DNA of 60,037 nucleotides from CAZVVG01 sp964630615 (GCA_964630615.1 CAZVVG010000001.1:1-60037); one strand, 5' to 3'; positions 23,577 through 34,111 are shown, counted from the first letter of the stretch. Made by a program: numbers and translations. Notes: generated by a model not told the origin, from the sequence alone.

Positions 23577-26402
23577 TTACAAATATTTTCCGGTCCAGCT
23601 CTCTTTTACTTTTTTGAGATTCAAGGGAGCGCCGGCGTAAACTATTTCTCCACCCCTTTCTCCTCCTTCGGGGCCAAGATCAATTAGCCAATCAGCGTTT
23701 TTTATTACATCCAGATTGTGTTCTACTACTAAAACTGAGTTGCCTTTATCCACTAAGGTGTCTAAAACATTCAGCAGTCTTTTGGTGTCTTCAAAATGAA
23801 GACCGATCGTGGGTTCGTCTAAGATATACAGGGTTTTTCCAGTTGATTTGCGGGAAAGCTCTGTCGCTAATTTTATTCTTTGCGCTTCACCGCCGGAAAG
23901 ATTGGTAGCGCTTTGACCTAATTTTAGATAACCCAGTCCGACCTCTTCCAAGGTTTTTAATTTATCTAAAATGAGAGGAGATTTCTTAAAAAATCTGAGA
24001 GCGTAGGAAACACTCATATCCAAAACTTCTGAAATATTAACCCCTTGATATTCCACTTCAAGGGTTTTTTGATTATAACGGGTTTTTCCGCAGGCTTCAC
24101 AACTGACATACATATCGGGCATTAAATGCATTTCAATTTTTTTGGTACCTTCCCCTTGGCAAACTTCGCAACGTCCGCCTCGCATATTAAAGCTAAAACG
24201 ACTTGAAGTATAATCTCTTTTTTTTGCTTCTTCGGTTGAAGCGAATAAATCCCGGATTAAAGAAAAAACTCCTGTGTAAGTCGCTGCGTTTGAACGAGGC
24301 GTACGTCCAATTGGAGTTTGGTCAATATTAATAACCTTATCAATATGGCCAAGCCCTTTTAATTTTTTATATTTTCCAGGAACAGCCTTAGCCGCGAAAA
24401 AATGTTGGGCCAGGGCTTTGGCTAAAATATCATTTACCAAACTGGATTTTCCCGATCCCGAAACTCCGGTTATCGCCACAAATTTTCCCAAGGGGATTTT
24501 GACATCCAAATTCTTAAGATTGTTCTCCTGGGCTCCTAATATTTCAAGAAATTTTCCAGAACCTTTTCGGAAAAACTTTTTTTCTGAAACTCTTTTTTTC
24601 TTTTTGATATAAAGAGCGGTAGCCGTTTTAGATTTTAAAAGCTTTCTTAGTTCGCCTTCAAAAATTATTTCTCCACCTTCCTCACCGGCTCCCGGTCCCA
24701 GATCAATTATCCAGTCGGCCTTAAAAATTATGTTTTCATCATGTTCCACAACAATTAGAGAATTACCATTTTCCTTAAGTACTTGCAGCGTCTTGATCAA
24801 CTTATCCATATCCCGATTATGCAATCCGATAGACGGTTCGTCTAAAACATAGGTAATTCCCATTAATTCTGAGCCGATTTGGGTGGACAAACGAATTCTT
24901 TGAGCCTCCCCGCCGGAAATGGAATTAGCGCCTCGAGAAAGAGACAGATATTCCAATCCAACGTTAATTAAGGCTTGGGTCTTGATTTTCATTTCCTTCA
25001 CGAGGGGTTCCAGAATTTCCCTTTTGGAGGATTCTTTTTCTTGGGAGAAAGTTTCTTCAAGGTATTTTATAAATTTAGATAAATTCCAGTCCACAACTTG
25101 ATCAATGGAATGATGGTTGACAAAAATTGAAAGATATTTATCTTTTAACCTTTTTCCCTGGCAACTGGGACAGGTCTCCTCTCTGAAATACTTCTCCATT
25201 TCGCTACGCATAAAATCAGAATTGGCTTCGCTAAATTTTCTTTTTATCATTGGCAAAATTCCCTCAAAAGCGTCCTCTAAAAGAGGGTCTTGATCCTCAT
25301 TGGTTCCCGAAAAAATAATCTCCAGATTTTCCCGAGAGATATTTTTGACCGGTTCATTAAGAGAAAAGCCATATTTCTTACCCACAGATTTTAAAATCTC
25401 TAAATAGGAATTTTTTCCTCCTGCCTTTCCATTAGCTTTGCTCCAGGGCATAATAGCTCCTTCCGCCAAGGTTAATTTTTTGTTCGGAATGACTCTTTCT
25501 CTATCCACTTCCATAGTTACGCCTAGGCCGGAACAATTTTCACAAGCGCCTTCTGGGTTATTGAAAGAAAAATTAGAAGGATTTACCTCTTTCAGACTTC
25601 TTCGGCATTGAGTGCAGACAAAATCCCGATTAAAAAAGAAATCTTGATTTTGATCAAAAGAAACCACAATGAAACCCTGGCCAACCTTCATAGCCGTTTC
25701 CAAAGAGTCTAAAATTCTCTCCCGGTCCGGTCTTTTGCGATTTAGTTGAATCCGGTCTATCACGATGCTGACTTCCTTAATCGCTTCTTCCGGGAAGCTT
25801 AAGGCTTCATTGATCAGCTTGAATTTTCCGTTTAACCTTACCCGGGCAAATCCTTGCCGGGCAATATTTAGAATAATTTCTCGGGCTGTTTGGTTTTTTT
25901 CTTTCTTTCTGTTTCTTACTTCAGCGAGAATAGCAACCTGGGTTCGCTCTGGAAAACTTAATATTTTTTCCAAAATTTCCTGATTTGAGGTCCGACTCAT
26001 CGGCAAATGACATTCCGGACAATAAGGAGTTCCTAGCTTAGCAAAAAAAACCCGGAGATAATCGTAGATTTCCGTTAGGGTTCCGACAGTTGAGCGCGAA
26101 TTGCGACTTAAACTTTTTTGATCGATAGAGATTGTGGGACTCAGATTTTCAATTTTATCAAAATCCGGTTTCGCTGTTATGTCCAAAAATTGCCGGGCAT
26201 AAGAAGACATACCCTCCAAATATCTCCGATTTCCTTCTGCATAAATCAAATCAAAAGCCAAGGAAGATTTTCCAGAGCCAGAAAGCCCTGTAATTACTAC
26301 GAGTTTGTGACGAGGAATGTCAATGTCAATATTCTTCAGGTTGTTGACCCGCGCGCCCCGAATGATGATTTTATCTCTGGAGATTGAAGTTTTTTTTGCC
26401 AT
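23577..26402 (-). CDS. uvrA: Excinuclease ABC subunit A, second (divergent) copy
   Basis: UvrA is the damage-sensing ATPase of nucleotide excision repair. Both ABC modules are intact: Walker A GLSGSGKSS near residue 40 and GVSGSGKSS near 645, signatures SISGGEAQRIRL and NLSGGEAQRIKL, and Walker B VLDEPSIGLH and ILDEPTIGLH. Zinc cysteines occur as CPEC, CTQC...CENC and CEVC...CEAC. Length (941) is normal. It departs from the usual consensus in the first module, for example SSYARQFLDITAKPDFDKI. I chose the ATG at 26402 over a TTG at 26411. Another uvrA lies 1 kb away, so it may be a specialised paralog. Confidence 0.94.
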   Translation of the reverse strand: MAKKTSISRDKIIIRGARVNNLKNIDIDIPRHKLVVITGLSGSGKSSLAFDLIYAEGNRRYLEGMSSYARQFLDITAKPDFDKIENLSPTISIDQKSLSRNSRSTVGTLTEIYDYLRVFFAKLGTPYCPECHLPMSRTSNQEILEKILSFPERTQVAILAEVRNRKKEKNQTAREIILNIARQGFARVRLNGKFKLINEALSFPEEAIKEVSIVIDRIQLNRKRPDRERILDSLETAMKVGQGFIVVSFDQNQDFFFNRDFVCTQCRRSLKEVNPSNFSFNNPEGACENCSGLGVTMEVDRERVIPNKKLTLAEGAIMPWSKANGKAGGKNSYLEILKSVGKKYGFSLNEPVKNISRENLEIIFSGTNEDQDPLLEDAFEGILPMIKRKFSEANSDFMRSEMEKYFREETCPSCQGKRLKDKYLSIFVNHHSIDQVVDWNLSKFIKYLEETFSQEKESSKREILEPLVKEMKIKTQALINVGLEYLSLSRGANSISGGEAQRIRLSTQIGSELMGITYVLDEPSIGLHNRDMDKLIKTLQVLKENGNSLIVVEHDENIIFKADWIIDLGPGAGEEGGEIIFEGELRKLLKSKTATALYIKKKKRVSEKKFFRKGSGKFLEILGAQENNLKNLDVKIPLGKFVAITGVSGSGKSSLVNDILAKALAQHFFAAKAVPGKYKKLKGLGHIDKVINIDQTPIGRTPRSNAATYTGVFSLIRDLFASTEEAKKRDYTSSRFSFNMRGGRCEVCQGEGTKKIEMHLMPDMYVSCEACGKTRYNQKTLEVEYQGVNISEVLDMSVSYALRFFKKSPLILDKLKTLEEVGLGYLKLGQSATNLSGGEAQRIKLATELSRKSTGKTLYILDEPTIGLHFEDTKRLLNVLDTLVDKGNSVLVVEHNLDVIKNADWLIDLGPEGGERGGEIVYAGAPLNLKKVKESWTGKYL

Positions 26403-26458
26403 AAAAAGCAAAATTGATGCTAGTCAAGTTTAAAGGATTTTAGAGATTTTGTAAAGAT

Positions 26459-27472
26459 TCAACCCAGAAAAAAATTTTTCTTTCTTAGCTTTTTATGATA
26501 AGCCAAGGCAAAGCGGTGTGCCTCATCCATAATCCTTCTAATTAAAAGTTTGTTGCTTAAGATTTCTTTTATTTCCCGATTTAATTTTATAATTGAAATT
26601 CTAAGATCCAATTTTTTTCTCATTGGTCCCTTGGCCACGGCCACTAAAGAGATTTTTAATTTTAATTCCTCTAAAATTTTTTTTGCCAGATTTAGTTGAC
26701 CGCTACCCCCATCCAAGAAAAGCAAATCGGGCTGAGGCCATTCTGGATGCTGAAAGCGCCGGAACAAAACTTCTGCCAACATGCTCGTATCATTTATGCC
26801 CGTTACGGTTTTTATTCTGAACTTTCGATACTCATTTTTATTCGGCTCGGCATTTTCAAAAACCACCATCGCCCCCACCGCGTACCGGCCGGAAATATTA
26901 GAAATATCATAGGCTTCAATACGCAGCCTCGCTTTTTCCCTTAAGACTTGAGTTTCTTTTTCGGGAGAAGAAATGAGCGCCACATCTTCCAGGTGTTTTA
27001 AGGCAAAGATTTGATTTCTTGAATGAGCAGCTTTTTCAAATTCTTTTTTTTGAGAATAGGCCCGCATTTCTTTTTCTAACTTCTTTATCAGGTTTTTCTT
27101 TTTCCCGGCTAAAATCATTCGGATGCCTCGAATATTTCTTAGATAATCTTTTTGTGAGATTTTTCCGGCATAAGGGCCCGGGCAATGCCCCAATTGAAAA
27201 TCCAGGCAGCCCTTTTCCGTTCTTTGTTTTAAACTATGAAAAGGAAATATCTTGCGAATAATTTTTAGAGCGATTTCGAGTTGTTTCTTAGAAGTGTAAG
27301 GACCAAAAGCTTCTCCCAAGATTAAAGATTGATAATTTCTGGTCTTCTTAGAAAGGGAAAAGTGGTCTTTGTAAAATTTATTTAAATCACTTTCTCTGAC
27401 TATTTCGATTCGGGGATAAGTTTCCCGAGTAATCACCGCGTAGTTAAACGACTTGTCATCTTTCCTTTCTAC
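26459..27472 (-). CDS. uvrC: Excinuclease ABC subunit C, 5' end lost in the assembly gap
   Basis: UvrC makes both incisions around a lesion. The frame is open up to the N-run, and the residues just after it (ERKDDKSFNYAVITRE) match the region that follows the GIY-YIG nuclease domain, so that domain lies in the gap. Present are the GHCPGPYAGKIS cysteine region, the UVR motif (LEKEMRAYSQKKEFEKAA) that binds UvrB, and the RNase H-like 5' nuclease with EAYDISNISG and LFLDGGSGQLN. It stops right after DEAHRFALAYHKKLRKK, so the usual C-terminal helix-hairpin-helix domain is absent. Confidence 0.93.
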   Translation of the reverse strand, partial: VERKDDKSFNYAVITRETYPRIEIVRESDLNKFYKDHFSLSKKTRNYQSLILGEAFGPYTSKKQLEIALKIIRKIFPFHSLKQRTEKGCLDFQLGHCPGPYAGKISQKDYLRNIRGIRMILAGKKKNLIKKLEKEMRAYSQKKEFEKAAHSRNQIFALKHLEDVALISSPEKETQVLREKARLRIEAYDISNISGRYAVGAMVVFENAEPNKNEYRKFRIKTVTGINDTSMLAEVLFRRFQHPEWPQPDLLFLDGGSGQLNLAKKILEELKLKISLVAVAKGPMRKKLDLRISIIKLNREIKEILSNKLLIRRIMDEAHRFALAYHKKLRKKNFFLG

Positions 27473-27572
27473 NNNNNNNNNNNNNNNNNNNNNNNNNNNN
27501 NNNNNNNNNNNNNNNNNNNNNNNNNNNNNNNNNNNNNNNNNNNNNNNNNNNNNNNNNNNNNNNNNNNNNNNN
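27473..27572. other. Assembly gap, 100 N
   Basis: Exactly 100 N join two contigs inside the uvr cluster. The number is a placeholder, so the true distance is unknown. It hides the last 30-40 codons of one uvrA and the first 80-90 codons of uvrC. Confidence 0.99.
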
Positions 27573-30366
27573 TTTCTCCTCCTTCCGGACCTAGATCAAT
27601 TATCCAATCAGCTGTCTTGATTACGTCGAGATTATGTTCAATAACGACAACCGTGTTTCCCGCCTCCACTAAACGACTTAAAACATTCAACATTTTTTTG
27701 ATATCGTCAAAATGCAAACCTGTTGTTGGTTCATCGAGGATATAAAGAGTATTTCCGGTTGAGCGGCGCGCCAACTCCGTCGCCAGTTTAATTCTTTGCG
27801 CTTCTCCACCAGAAAAAGTGGTGGCCGCCTGGCCTAGTTGGATATAGCCCAGGCCAACTTCTTGAAGCACTTCCAGCTTGTGGCTGATTTCTGGAAAATT
27901 CTCAAAAAATAACCGCCCTTCCGCCACCGTCATCGCTAAGACCTCGGCAATATTCCTTCCTTTATACTGAATCTGTAGGGTTTCTTTGTTGTATCTTTGA
28001 CCCCGGCAGACATCACAAGGAAGATAGACATCCGGCATAAATTGCATTTCGATTTTCAAAAAACCGTCTCCTTCGCAATTATCGCAACGGCCGCCTTTAA
28101 CATTGAAAGAGAAACGTCCCGGTCCGTAACCCTTGGTTTTGGCCGCTTTGGTTTGAGAAAATAATTCCCGAATGGGCGTGAAAAGTCCCGTATAAGTGGC
28201 CGGATTTGATCTGGGCGTGCGTCCAATCGGAGATTGATCAATCAGAATTACCTTATCAAGGTTTTGGATTCCAATAATTTCCTTGTGTGTCCCTGGTCGG
28301 TTCAGGTTTTTCATCAACTTTGAAGAAAGAGTTTTATATAAGATCTCTTCTACTAAAGTTGATTTTCCCGAGCCAGAGACTCCGGTTACCACCGTCAACA
28401 CTTTCAAGGGAAACTCCACGGTAATATTTTTAAGATTATTTTCCCGCGCTCCCCGCACCACTAGCCATTTTTTATTTTTAAGCGGACGTCGAGAAAGTGG
28501 AGTAAGAATTTCCAGCTCTCCGCAAAGATATCTGGCGGTTAAGGACGCTCGGTTTTTTAAAACTTCTCGAGGAGAGCCTTGCGCTACTACTTTCCCGCCC
28601 AAATTTCCCGCCCCCGGACCGATATCCACGAGATAATCAGCGGCGCGGATGGTTTCTTCATCGTGCTCGATAACAATCAAAGTGTTTCCCAAGTCACGCA
28701 ACTTAAGAAGGGTAGTTAAAAGCTTGGCGTTATCTCGGGCGTGAAGTCCGACTGAGGGTTCATCAAGAATATACAAAACCCCCACCAAGTGCGATCCAAT
28801 TTGGGAAGCAAGCCGGATTCTCTGGGCCTCCCCTCCGGCTAAGGTGCTGGCGGCTCTTTCTAAACTTAAATAACCTAAACCCACGTTTTCTAAAAATTCT
28901 AAGCGCGCTTGAATTTCTTTTAAAATTTCTCGAGCAATTATTTTTTCTTTTTGAGAAAGCTCCAATCGCCGGAAGAAATCAAGGGCTTCCGTAATTCCAA
29001 GAGAGGAAATTTCATGGATGTTTTTTTTGCCTATTCTGATCCAAAGAACCTCCGGCTTATAACGAGATCCGAGACATTGGAAGCAGGGATTTTGAGACAT
29101 ATATTTATTAATATCCTCCCGGACCGCTTCGGAATCAGTTTTAAGATAGCGCTCTTGCAGATAGCCAATCACACCCCGCCAATTAAGATTGTATTTCCAA
29201 ACAGATCCGTTTTTACTCCGAAGAGTGACGGGGATTTCTTCGGCTTTTTCCGGAGATATTACCGCTTGAATTTTAGGCGCTCCAAAAAGAAGAATTTCAA
29301 TATTTTCTTTAGACAGATCCCGTAAGCGAACGTTGTCCGGAATGTGAAAGTAATTAGTTACAGCGCGCAGGATTGTCCCCTGCCAATTATTTTTTTTATA
29401 GCTCCAAGGTAGAATGGCGCCTTCGGAAATAGTTTTGTTCTTATCGGGAATAACCAAATCAATATCAATCTCTTTTTTCGTTCCTAGCCCCTGGCAAGAT
29501 GGACAAGCGCCAAAAGGGCTATTAAAAGAAAAGAGGCAAGGTTCCATTTCCGGAAATTCAACTTCGTGATCGGGGCACGAAAGATTCTGATTAAAAAACA
29601 CGGTTTTTGTCGTTCTTTTTTTTGTCTTTAAAGATCCGGGATTCGGCAAAAAACTAATTTTGACCAGACCCTTGGAAAGTTTCAGGGCGTTTTCTACTCC
29701 TTCAAAAATCCGAGAAATATTACCAGAATTAATCGTAACAACGTCTACTATAATTTCAATTTCGTGTTTTTCGTATCTTTTTAGGGGAATTATTTTCTTG
29801 CTTCCGAGTTCATATTTTTTTCCATCCACATAGGCTTTAGAATAGCCCGTTCGGAACATATCCCAAAGTAAATTGGTATATTCCCCTTTGCGTCCTCGGA
29901 CGATTGGAGAAAGAATTTCAATTTCTTGTTTTTCGCCCAAGCTCAAAATCCTTTCAACAATTTCATCAAGGGAAAGGCGGGATATTTTCCGATCACATTG
30001 CGGACAATAAGGTATGCCGATTTTGGCGTAAAGAAGGCGTAAATAATCATGAATTTCCGTTACGGTTCCAACTGTGGAGCGGGGATTATGCGAAGCGGCT
30101 TTTTGGTCAATAGAAATGGCCGGACTTAAGCCCTCAATGCTGTCCACTTCCGGTTTGTCCATCTGGCCTAAAAATTGCCGGGCGTAGGCAGAAAGGCTTT
30201 CCAAATAACGTCGCTGGCCTTCAGCAAAAATCGTATCAAAAGCCAGGGTTGATTTTCCCGAGCCGCTTATTCCGGTGAAAACAATAAGCTTGTTTCTCGG
30301 CAAATCAAGATTTATGTTCTTTAAATTATGCTCTCGGGCTCCGCGGATAATGATTTCTTGTTTCAT
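27573..30366 (-). CDS. uvrA: Excinuclease ABC subunit A, canonical copy, 3' end lost in the gap
   Basis: This copy is close to the textbook UvrA: SAYARQFLGQMDKPEVDSIE, Walker A GISGSGKST near residue 30 and GVSGSGKST near 660, signatures TLAGGEAQRIRL and TFSGGEAQRIKL, and ILDEPSVGLH and ILDEPTTGLH. The zinc sites include CPDH...CPSC and CDNC...CDVC; the first pair uses His for the fourth ligand. The chain runs into the gap at GPEGGE, about 35 residues before the expected end. The ATG at 30366, with AGGAAA just upstream, is preferred over a TTG at 30387. Confidence 0.96.
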
Positions 30367-30458
30367 AAAAAATTTCCTAAAATGCAAAAACTTCCCCCTA
30401 AAGGGTACTTTTGTATATGGTATTATAAAATACTCCTCTGGGCAAGAATTTTATAGAT

Positions 30459-30492
30459 AAAAAAGCGGACCTGAAATACAGTCCGCTTTTTC
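30459..30492. terminator. Bidirectional terminator between the 112-aa gene and uvrA
   Basis: Perfect 10-bp arms (30461-30470 and 30481-30490) with the GCGGAC/GTCCGC core and flanking A and T runs. It separates the uvrB-orf unit from the uvrA-uvrC-uvrA unit. Confidence 0.85.
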
Positions 30493-30516
30493 TGAGAAAC
30501 CTCTGCTTGAAAAAAA

Positions 30517-30855
30517 TTAGTGGATTGTTCTCCTTTTCGCGAATTCTTCGGCCACAATTTTGATAACCTCGGGATCATAGGGCAAATCTCTGGCCTTAAT
30601 CAACTCTTCAATTTCTGAAATTCCTAGCTGGTACAATTCTTTGTTCATGTTTTTTGCAACCCATTCGGCCAATTTCGTTACCGTTTCTCCTAAGCCTTTT
30701 GTCGTAGGAGACACTTCTCCACCCTCTATTAGTTCTTTTATTTTCTCCCGACGCTCTTCACTACTCTTGGTTTGTCCCTTCTCTTCTTCTTCAATGATCT
30801 TACTGAGAGTTACCGGATTTAATGTTTCTTTTATAATCCTGTTGTTCGGATACAT
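30517..30855 (-). CDS. Orphan 112-aa acidic/helical protein inside the uvr cluster
   Basis: I do not recognise this protein. It is predicted to be all-helical and highly charged (EEEEKGQTKSSEERREKIKE in the first half), without cysteines, signal peptide or membrane segment. The C-terminal half repeats an acidic helix pattern (ELYQLGISEIEELIKARDLP). It lies between uvrB and uvrA on the same strand and ends at a terminator, so it may be transcribed with uvrB. No Shine-Dalgarno site is seen. A link to repair rests on location alone. Confidence 0.7.
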   Translation of the reverse strand: MYPNNRIIKETLNPVTLSKIIEEEEKGQTKSSEERREKIKELIEGGEVSPTTKGLGETVTKLAEWVAKNMNKELYQLGISEIEELIKARDLPYDPEVIKIVAEEFAKRRTIH

Positions 30856-30991
30856 AAATTTTTTAATTTACTTCTTACGTCTTTAAATTAACACATTTGG
30901 ATAAAAAAATAAAGCTTGTTTACAAGTCAAATCCAGAGATGACAAGCCTTGCGTTTTTCCAGTTCTGTTAGTCTCTTTTTCAAAATAATAA

Positions 30992-32950
30992 TCATTTTAT
31001 TTGTAATTTTCGCAACTGAGAAATTTCATCTCGAATAACCGCCGCTTTTTCAAATTCCAGATTTCTCGCCGCCTCTTTCATTTCTTTTTCCCTTTGTTTG
31101 AGATAACCGGAAAGATCTTCCAAGTTCTCCAGCTCCTTAAAGTCCTGACTTACTTGCGGTTGGATTTCATGATCCACAATTGACTGAATTTTCTTTTCAA
31201 TTGTTTTTGGGGTAATCTGGTGTTTTTTATTATATTCCAGTTGTTTTTTTCTCCGACGGTTAGTTTCCCAAATGGCTCTTTTCAATGAGCCCGTTAAATT
31301 GTCAGCATATAAAATTACTCTGCCTCGCACATTTCTGGCAGCACGGCCAATCGTCTGAATCAGGGAGGTCTCGCTTCGGAGAAATCCTTCTTTATCGGCA
31401 TCCAAAATCGCCACCAGCGAAACTTCTGGCAAGTCCAAGCCTTCTCGTAATAAATTCACTCCCACTAAAACTTCCAATTTACCTCGGCGCAAATCTTCTA
31501 AAATTCGGATGCGTTCTAAGGTTTCCACGTTAGAATGCAGGTACTCGGATTTGAGCTTATGTTCTTTTAAAAATTCGGCTAAGTCTTCGGCCATTTTTTT
31601 GGTCAAAGTGGTCACTAAGACTCTTTCTTTTCTCGCAATTATTTTTTTTATCTCCTCAAACAAGTTTTTTACCTGACCTCGGGCGGGTTTAATTTCCAAT
31701 TCCGGATCAACCAGGCCCGTCGGGCGGATAATTTGTTCCACGATCTGCCCGCTTCTCTGTTTTTCGTAATCAGCAGGTGTGGCAGAAGTAAAAATAACTT
31801 GCTGAATTTTTTTCTCAAATTCCTCAAAGCGCAGCGGCCGATTGTCAAAGGCGCTAGGCAAACGAAAGCCATTGTCCACCAAGGATTTTTTCCGAGCGTA
31901 ATCTCCCTTAAACATTCCGCTTAACTGCGGCAAGGTCACGTGCGATTCGTCAACTATCATCAAGAAATTAGCGGGAAAATAATCCAAAAGAGTTTTGGGT
32001 GCTTCCCCGGGTTTTCTTCCCGTCAAAAAAAGAGAATAATTTTCTATACCGTTACAATAACCAATTTCCCGCATCATCTCCAGGTCTTGCTTGGTTCTTC
32101 TTTCCAGGCGTTCGGCCTCCAGAAACTTCTTGGCTTTTTTTAATTCCTCGATTCTCACTTTCAATTCAGTTTCTATTTTTTGCAAGGCCTTTTGCATCAT
32201 TGGCTCCGGAACCACAAAGTGTTTGGCGGGATAGATTAAGGTTTTTTTCAAAATCCCCAACGTCTTTCCCGTTAAAAAATCGTATTCAAAAATTTTAGAC
32301 ACCCTGTCCTTTTTCAATTCCAGGCGCAAAACCACCTCTCGACTTGGAGCCATAATTTCTACCACTGCTCCGGTCGCTCGAAATTTTCCGCGGCTTAAAA
32401 TTTCACTGCGCCCAAACTGCATTTCAATCAGTTTCTGAATTATCTCTTCCCGGATAATTTTTTGGCCAACCGCTAACTCCAGACTAATGCTTCTGTAATA
32501 TTCCGGCGAACCTAATCCATAGATACAGGAAACTGAAGCGACAATAATCACATCTTCCCGAGAAAGCAGAGCAGCAGTCGAGGCATGACGCAAACGATCG
32601 ATCTCTTCATTGATTTGAGCTTCTTTTTCAATATAGGTTTCTGAAGCAGCTAAATAGGCTTCTGGCTGATAATAATCATAATAGGAAACAAAATATTCTA
32701 CCGCGTTTTTCGGAAAGAAGGTTCGAAATTCCTGGGTCAGTTGAGCGGCCAAAGTCTTATTGTGGGCAATTACTAATGTTGGCCGTTGAACCTGGGCAAT
32801 AACGTTGGCAACCGTAAAGGTCTTTCCCGAGCCCGTCACTCCTAAAAGCGTTTGCGATTTTTTTCCTTTCTTTATTCCGACTACTAATTTTTTTACCGCT
32901 TTCGGCTGATCACCAGCCAATTGATATTTCGAACTTATCTTAAATTTCAT
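30992..32950 (-). CDS. uvrB: Excinuclease ABC subunit B
   Basis: UvrB verifies DNA damage and recruits UvrC. It begins MKFKISSKYQLAGDQPKAV, with Walker A GVTGSGKT near residue 39, the damage-probing beta-hairpin region YYDYYQPEAYLAASETYIEK, the DESH motif II, the C-terminal helicase motif VGVNLLREGLDLPEVSLV with QTIGRAARN, and a C-terminal UVR motif (AARNLEFEKAAVIRDEISQL) for UvrC contact. Length 652 is normal. It is intact and on the same strand as the other uvr genes. Confidence 0.98.
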   Translation of the reverse strand: MKFKISSKYQLAGDQPKAVKKLVVGIKKGKKSQTLLGVTGSGKTFTVANVIAQVQRPTLVIAHNKTLAAQLTQEFRTFFPKNAVEYFVSYYDYYQPEAYLAASETYIEKEAQINEEIDRLRHASTAALLSREDVIIVASVSCIYGLGSPEYYRSISLELAVGQKIIREEIIQKLIEMQFGRSEILSRGKFRATGAVVEIMAPSREVVLRLELKKDRVSKIFEYDFLTGKTLGILKKTLIYPAKHFVVPEPMMQKALQKIETELKVRIEELKKAKKFLEAERLERRTKQDLEMMREIGYCNGIENYSLFLTGRKPGEAPKTLLDYFPANFLMIVDESHVTLPQLSGMFKGDYARKKSLVDNGFRLPSAFDNRPLRFEEFEKKIQQVIFTSATPADYEKQRSGQIVEQIIRPTGLVDPELEIKPARGQVKNLFEEIKKIIARKERVLVTTLTKKMAEDLAEFLKEHKLKSEYLHSNVETLERIRILEDLRRGKLEVLVGVNLLREGLDLPEVSLVAILDADKEGFLRSETSLIQTIGRAARNVRGRVILYADNLTGSLKRAIWETNRRRKKQLEYNKKHQITPKTIEKKIQSIVDHEIQPQVSQDFKELENLEDLSGYLKQREKEMKEAARNLEFEKAAVIRDEISQLRKLQIK

Positions 32951-33031
32951 AAAGCTTTATTAAAAAAATTCTGGATAAAAAATTTCCCCGTTTTAACTTG
33001 ACGGCTTTTTCTTTCACTTGTGGATTTATTT

Positions 33032-34111
33032 TTATAAATATTTTTTTCCTTTTTTTCTGAGTTCCTCAATAATCTTTTTTACTTCTTGCGCGCGGGCTTG
33101 CGGACAAACAAGCAAGGCATCTTCGGTATCAACAATAACCAGATTTTCTAGGCCTAAAGTGGCAATCATTTTTCCCTTCCGACCATAAAGCAAGCAGCCC
33201 TGCGTATCTACCATCAGCGCTTCTCCTCTGACCAGATTTCTGTTTTTATCCGTTCGGGAAAGAGCGTTTTGATAAAGCGTATTCCAGGCACCAATATCAT
33301 CCCAGAAAAAATCTCCTTTAATGATGAGAATTTCTTCGGAATTCATTTTTTCTGTGATTGCGTAGTCAAAAGATGTTTTTTCCAGTTCTTCATAAAGCTT
33401 GGCCACAACTTCTAGCTTGGCTCCCTCTCCCAGAAGATTCTTGATTTTTTCCAGAACTAAATACATCGAAGGAGCATATTTCTTATAACTTTCCAAAAAT
33501 TTCCTTGGAGTCCACATGTAATAATTAGCGTGCCAAAGATATCCCCCCTGAGAAAAATATTTCTCGGCCGTTTTTTGATCCGGTTTTTCTTTGTGTCCTA
33601 AAAATTCATAAAAATCCACCCCATTTTCTTGACGAACTAATTTCCCGATTTTCGTATAACCTAAAGTGGTAACTGGTCCGCTGGGCGTAACCGAAATATC
33701 CAAAAGTTTTCCAGTTTCGCAAATTACTTTTTCTGCTTCTCTTAAGGAAAGTAGAAATTTCTCTTTCTTGCCAATGAAGTGATCGGCTGGTACAAAAGCT
33801 ATCGGTTCTTCTCCATCCAAACGACTAAGCCAGGCCGCCACATAACCCATGGCAGGAGCGGTATCTCGCAGCGCAGGTTCTACGATATAATTCCTCTCGG
33901 TAAAATCCGGAAGAAGCTTACAAATCTTGGGCAAAAGACCTCTGGTAGTAGAAATAAATATTTTTTCCGAAGGCCAAGAGGAAAAACGATCCAGGGTTTC
34001 CTCTAGCAAAGTTTTTGAAGAAATTAAGCGACAAAGTTGTTTGGGTTGCTCATCCCTTGTCAAGGGCCAAAACCTTGTTCCCATTCCTCCTGCTAAAATC
34101 ACAATCTTCAT
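33032..34111 (-). CDS. manC: Mannose-1-phosphate guanylyltransferase
   Basis: It makes GDP-mannose from mannose-1-phosphate and GTP. The nucleotide-binding start MKIVILAGGMGTRFWPLTRD, the PKQLCRL motif, the FVPADH metal site near residue 108 and the FLGHKEKPD sugar motif all fit the family. The 359-residue chain has the transferase domain and part of a left-handed beta-helix but no C-terminal isomerase domain, so isomerisation depends on the separate PGI/PMI gene. It stands alone on the minus strand, divergent from the secG group. Confidence 0.94.
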   Translation of the reverse strand: MKIVILAGGMGTRFWPLTRDEQPKQLCRLISSKTLLEETLDRFSSWPSEKIFISTTRGLLPKICKLLPDFTERNYIVEPALRDTAPAMGYVAAWLSRLDGEEPIAFVPADHFIGKKEKFLLSLREAEKVICETGKLLDISVTPSGPVTTLGYTKIGKLVRQENGVDFYEFLGHKEKPDQKTAEKYFSQGGYLWHANYYMWTPRKFLESYKKYAPSMYLVLEKIKNLLGEGAKLEVVAKLYEELEKTSFDYAITEKMNSEEILIIKGDFFWDDIGAWNTLYQNALSRTDKNRNLVRGEALMVDTQGCLLYGRKGKMIATLGLENLVIVDTEDALLVCPQARAQEVKKIIEELRKKGKKYL

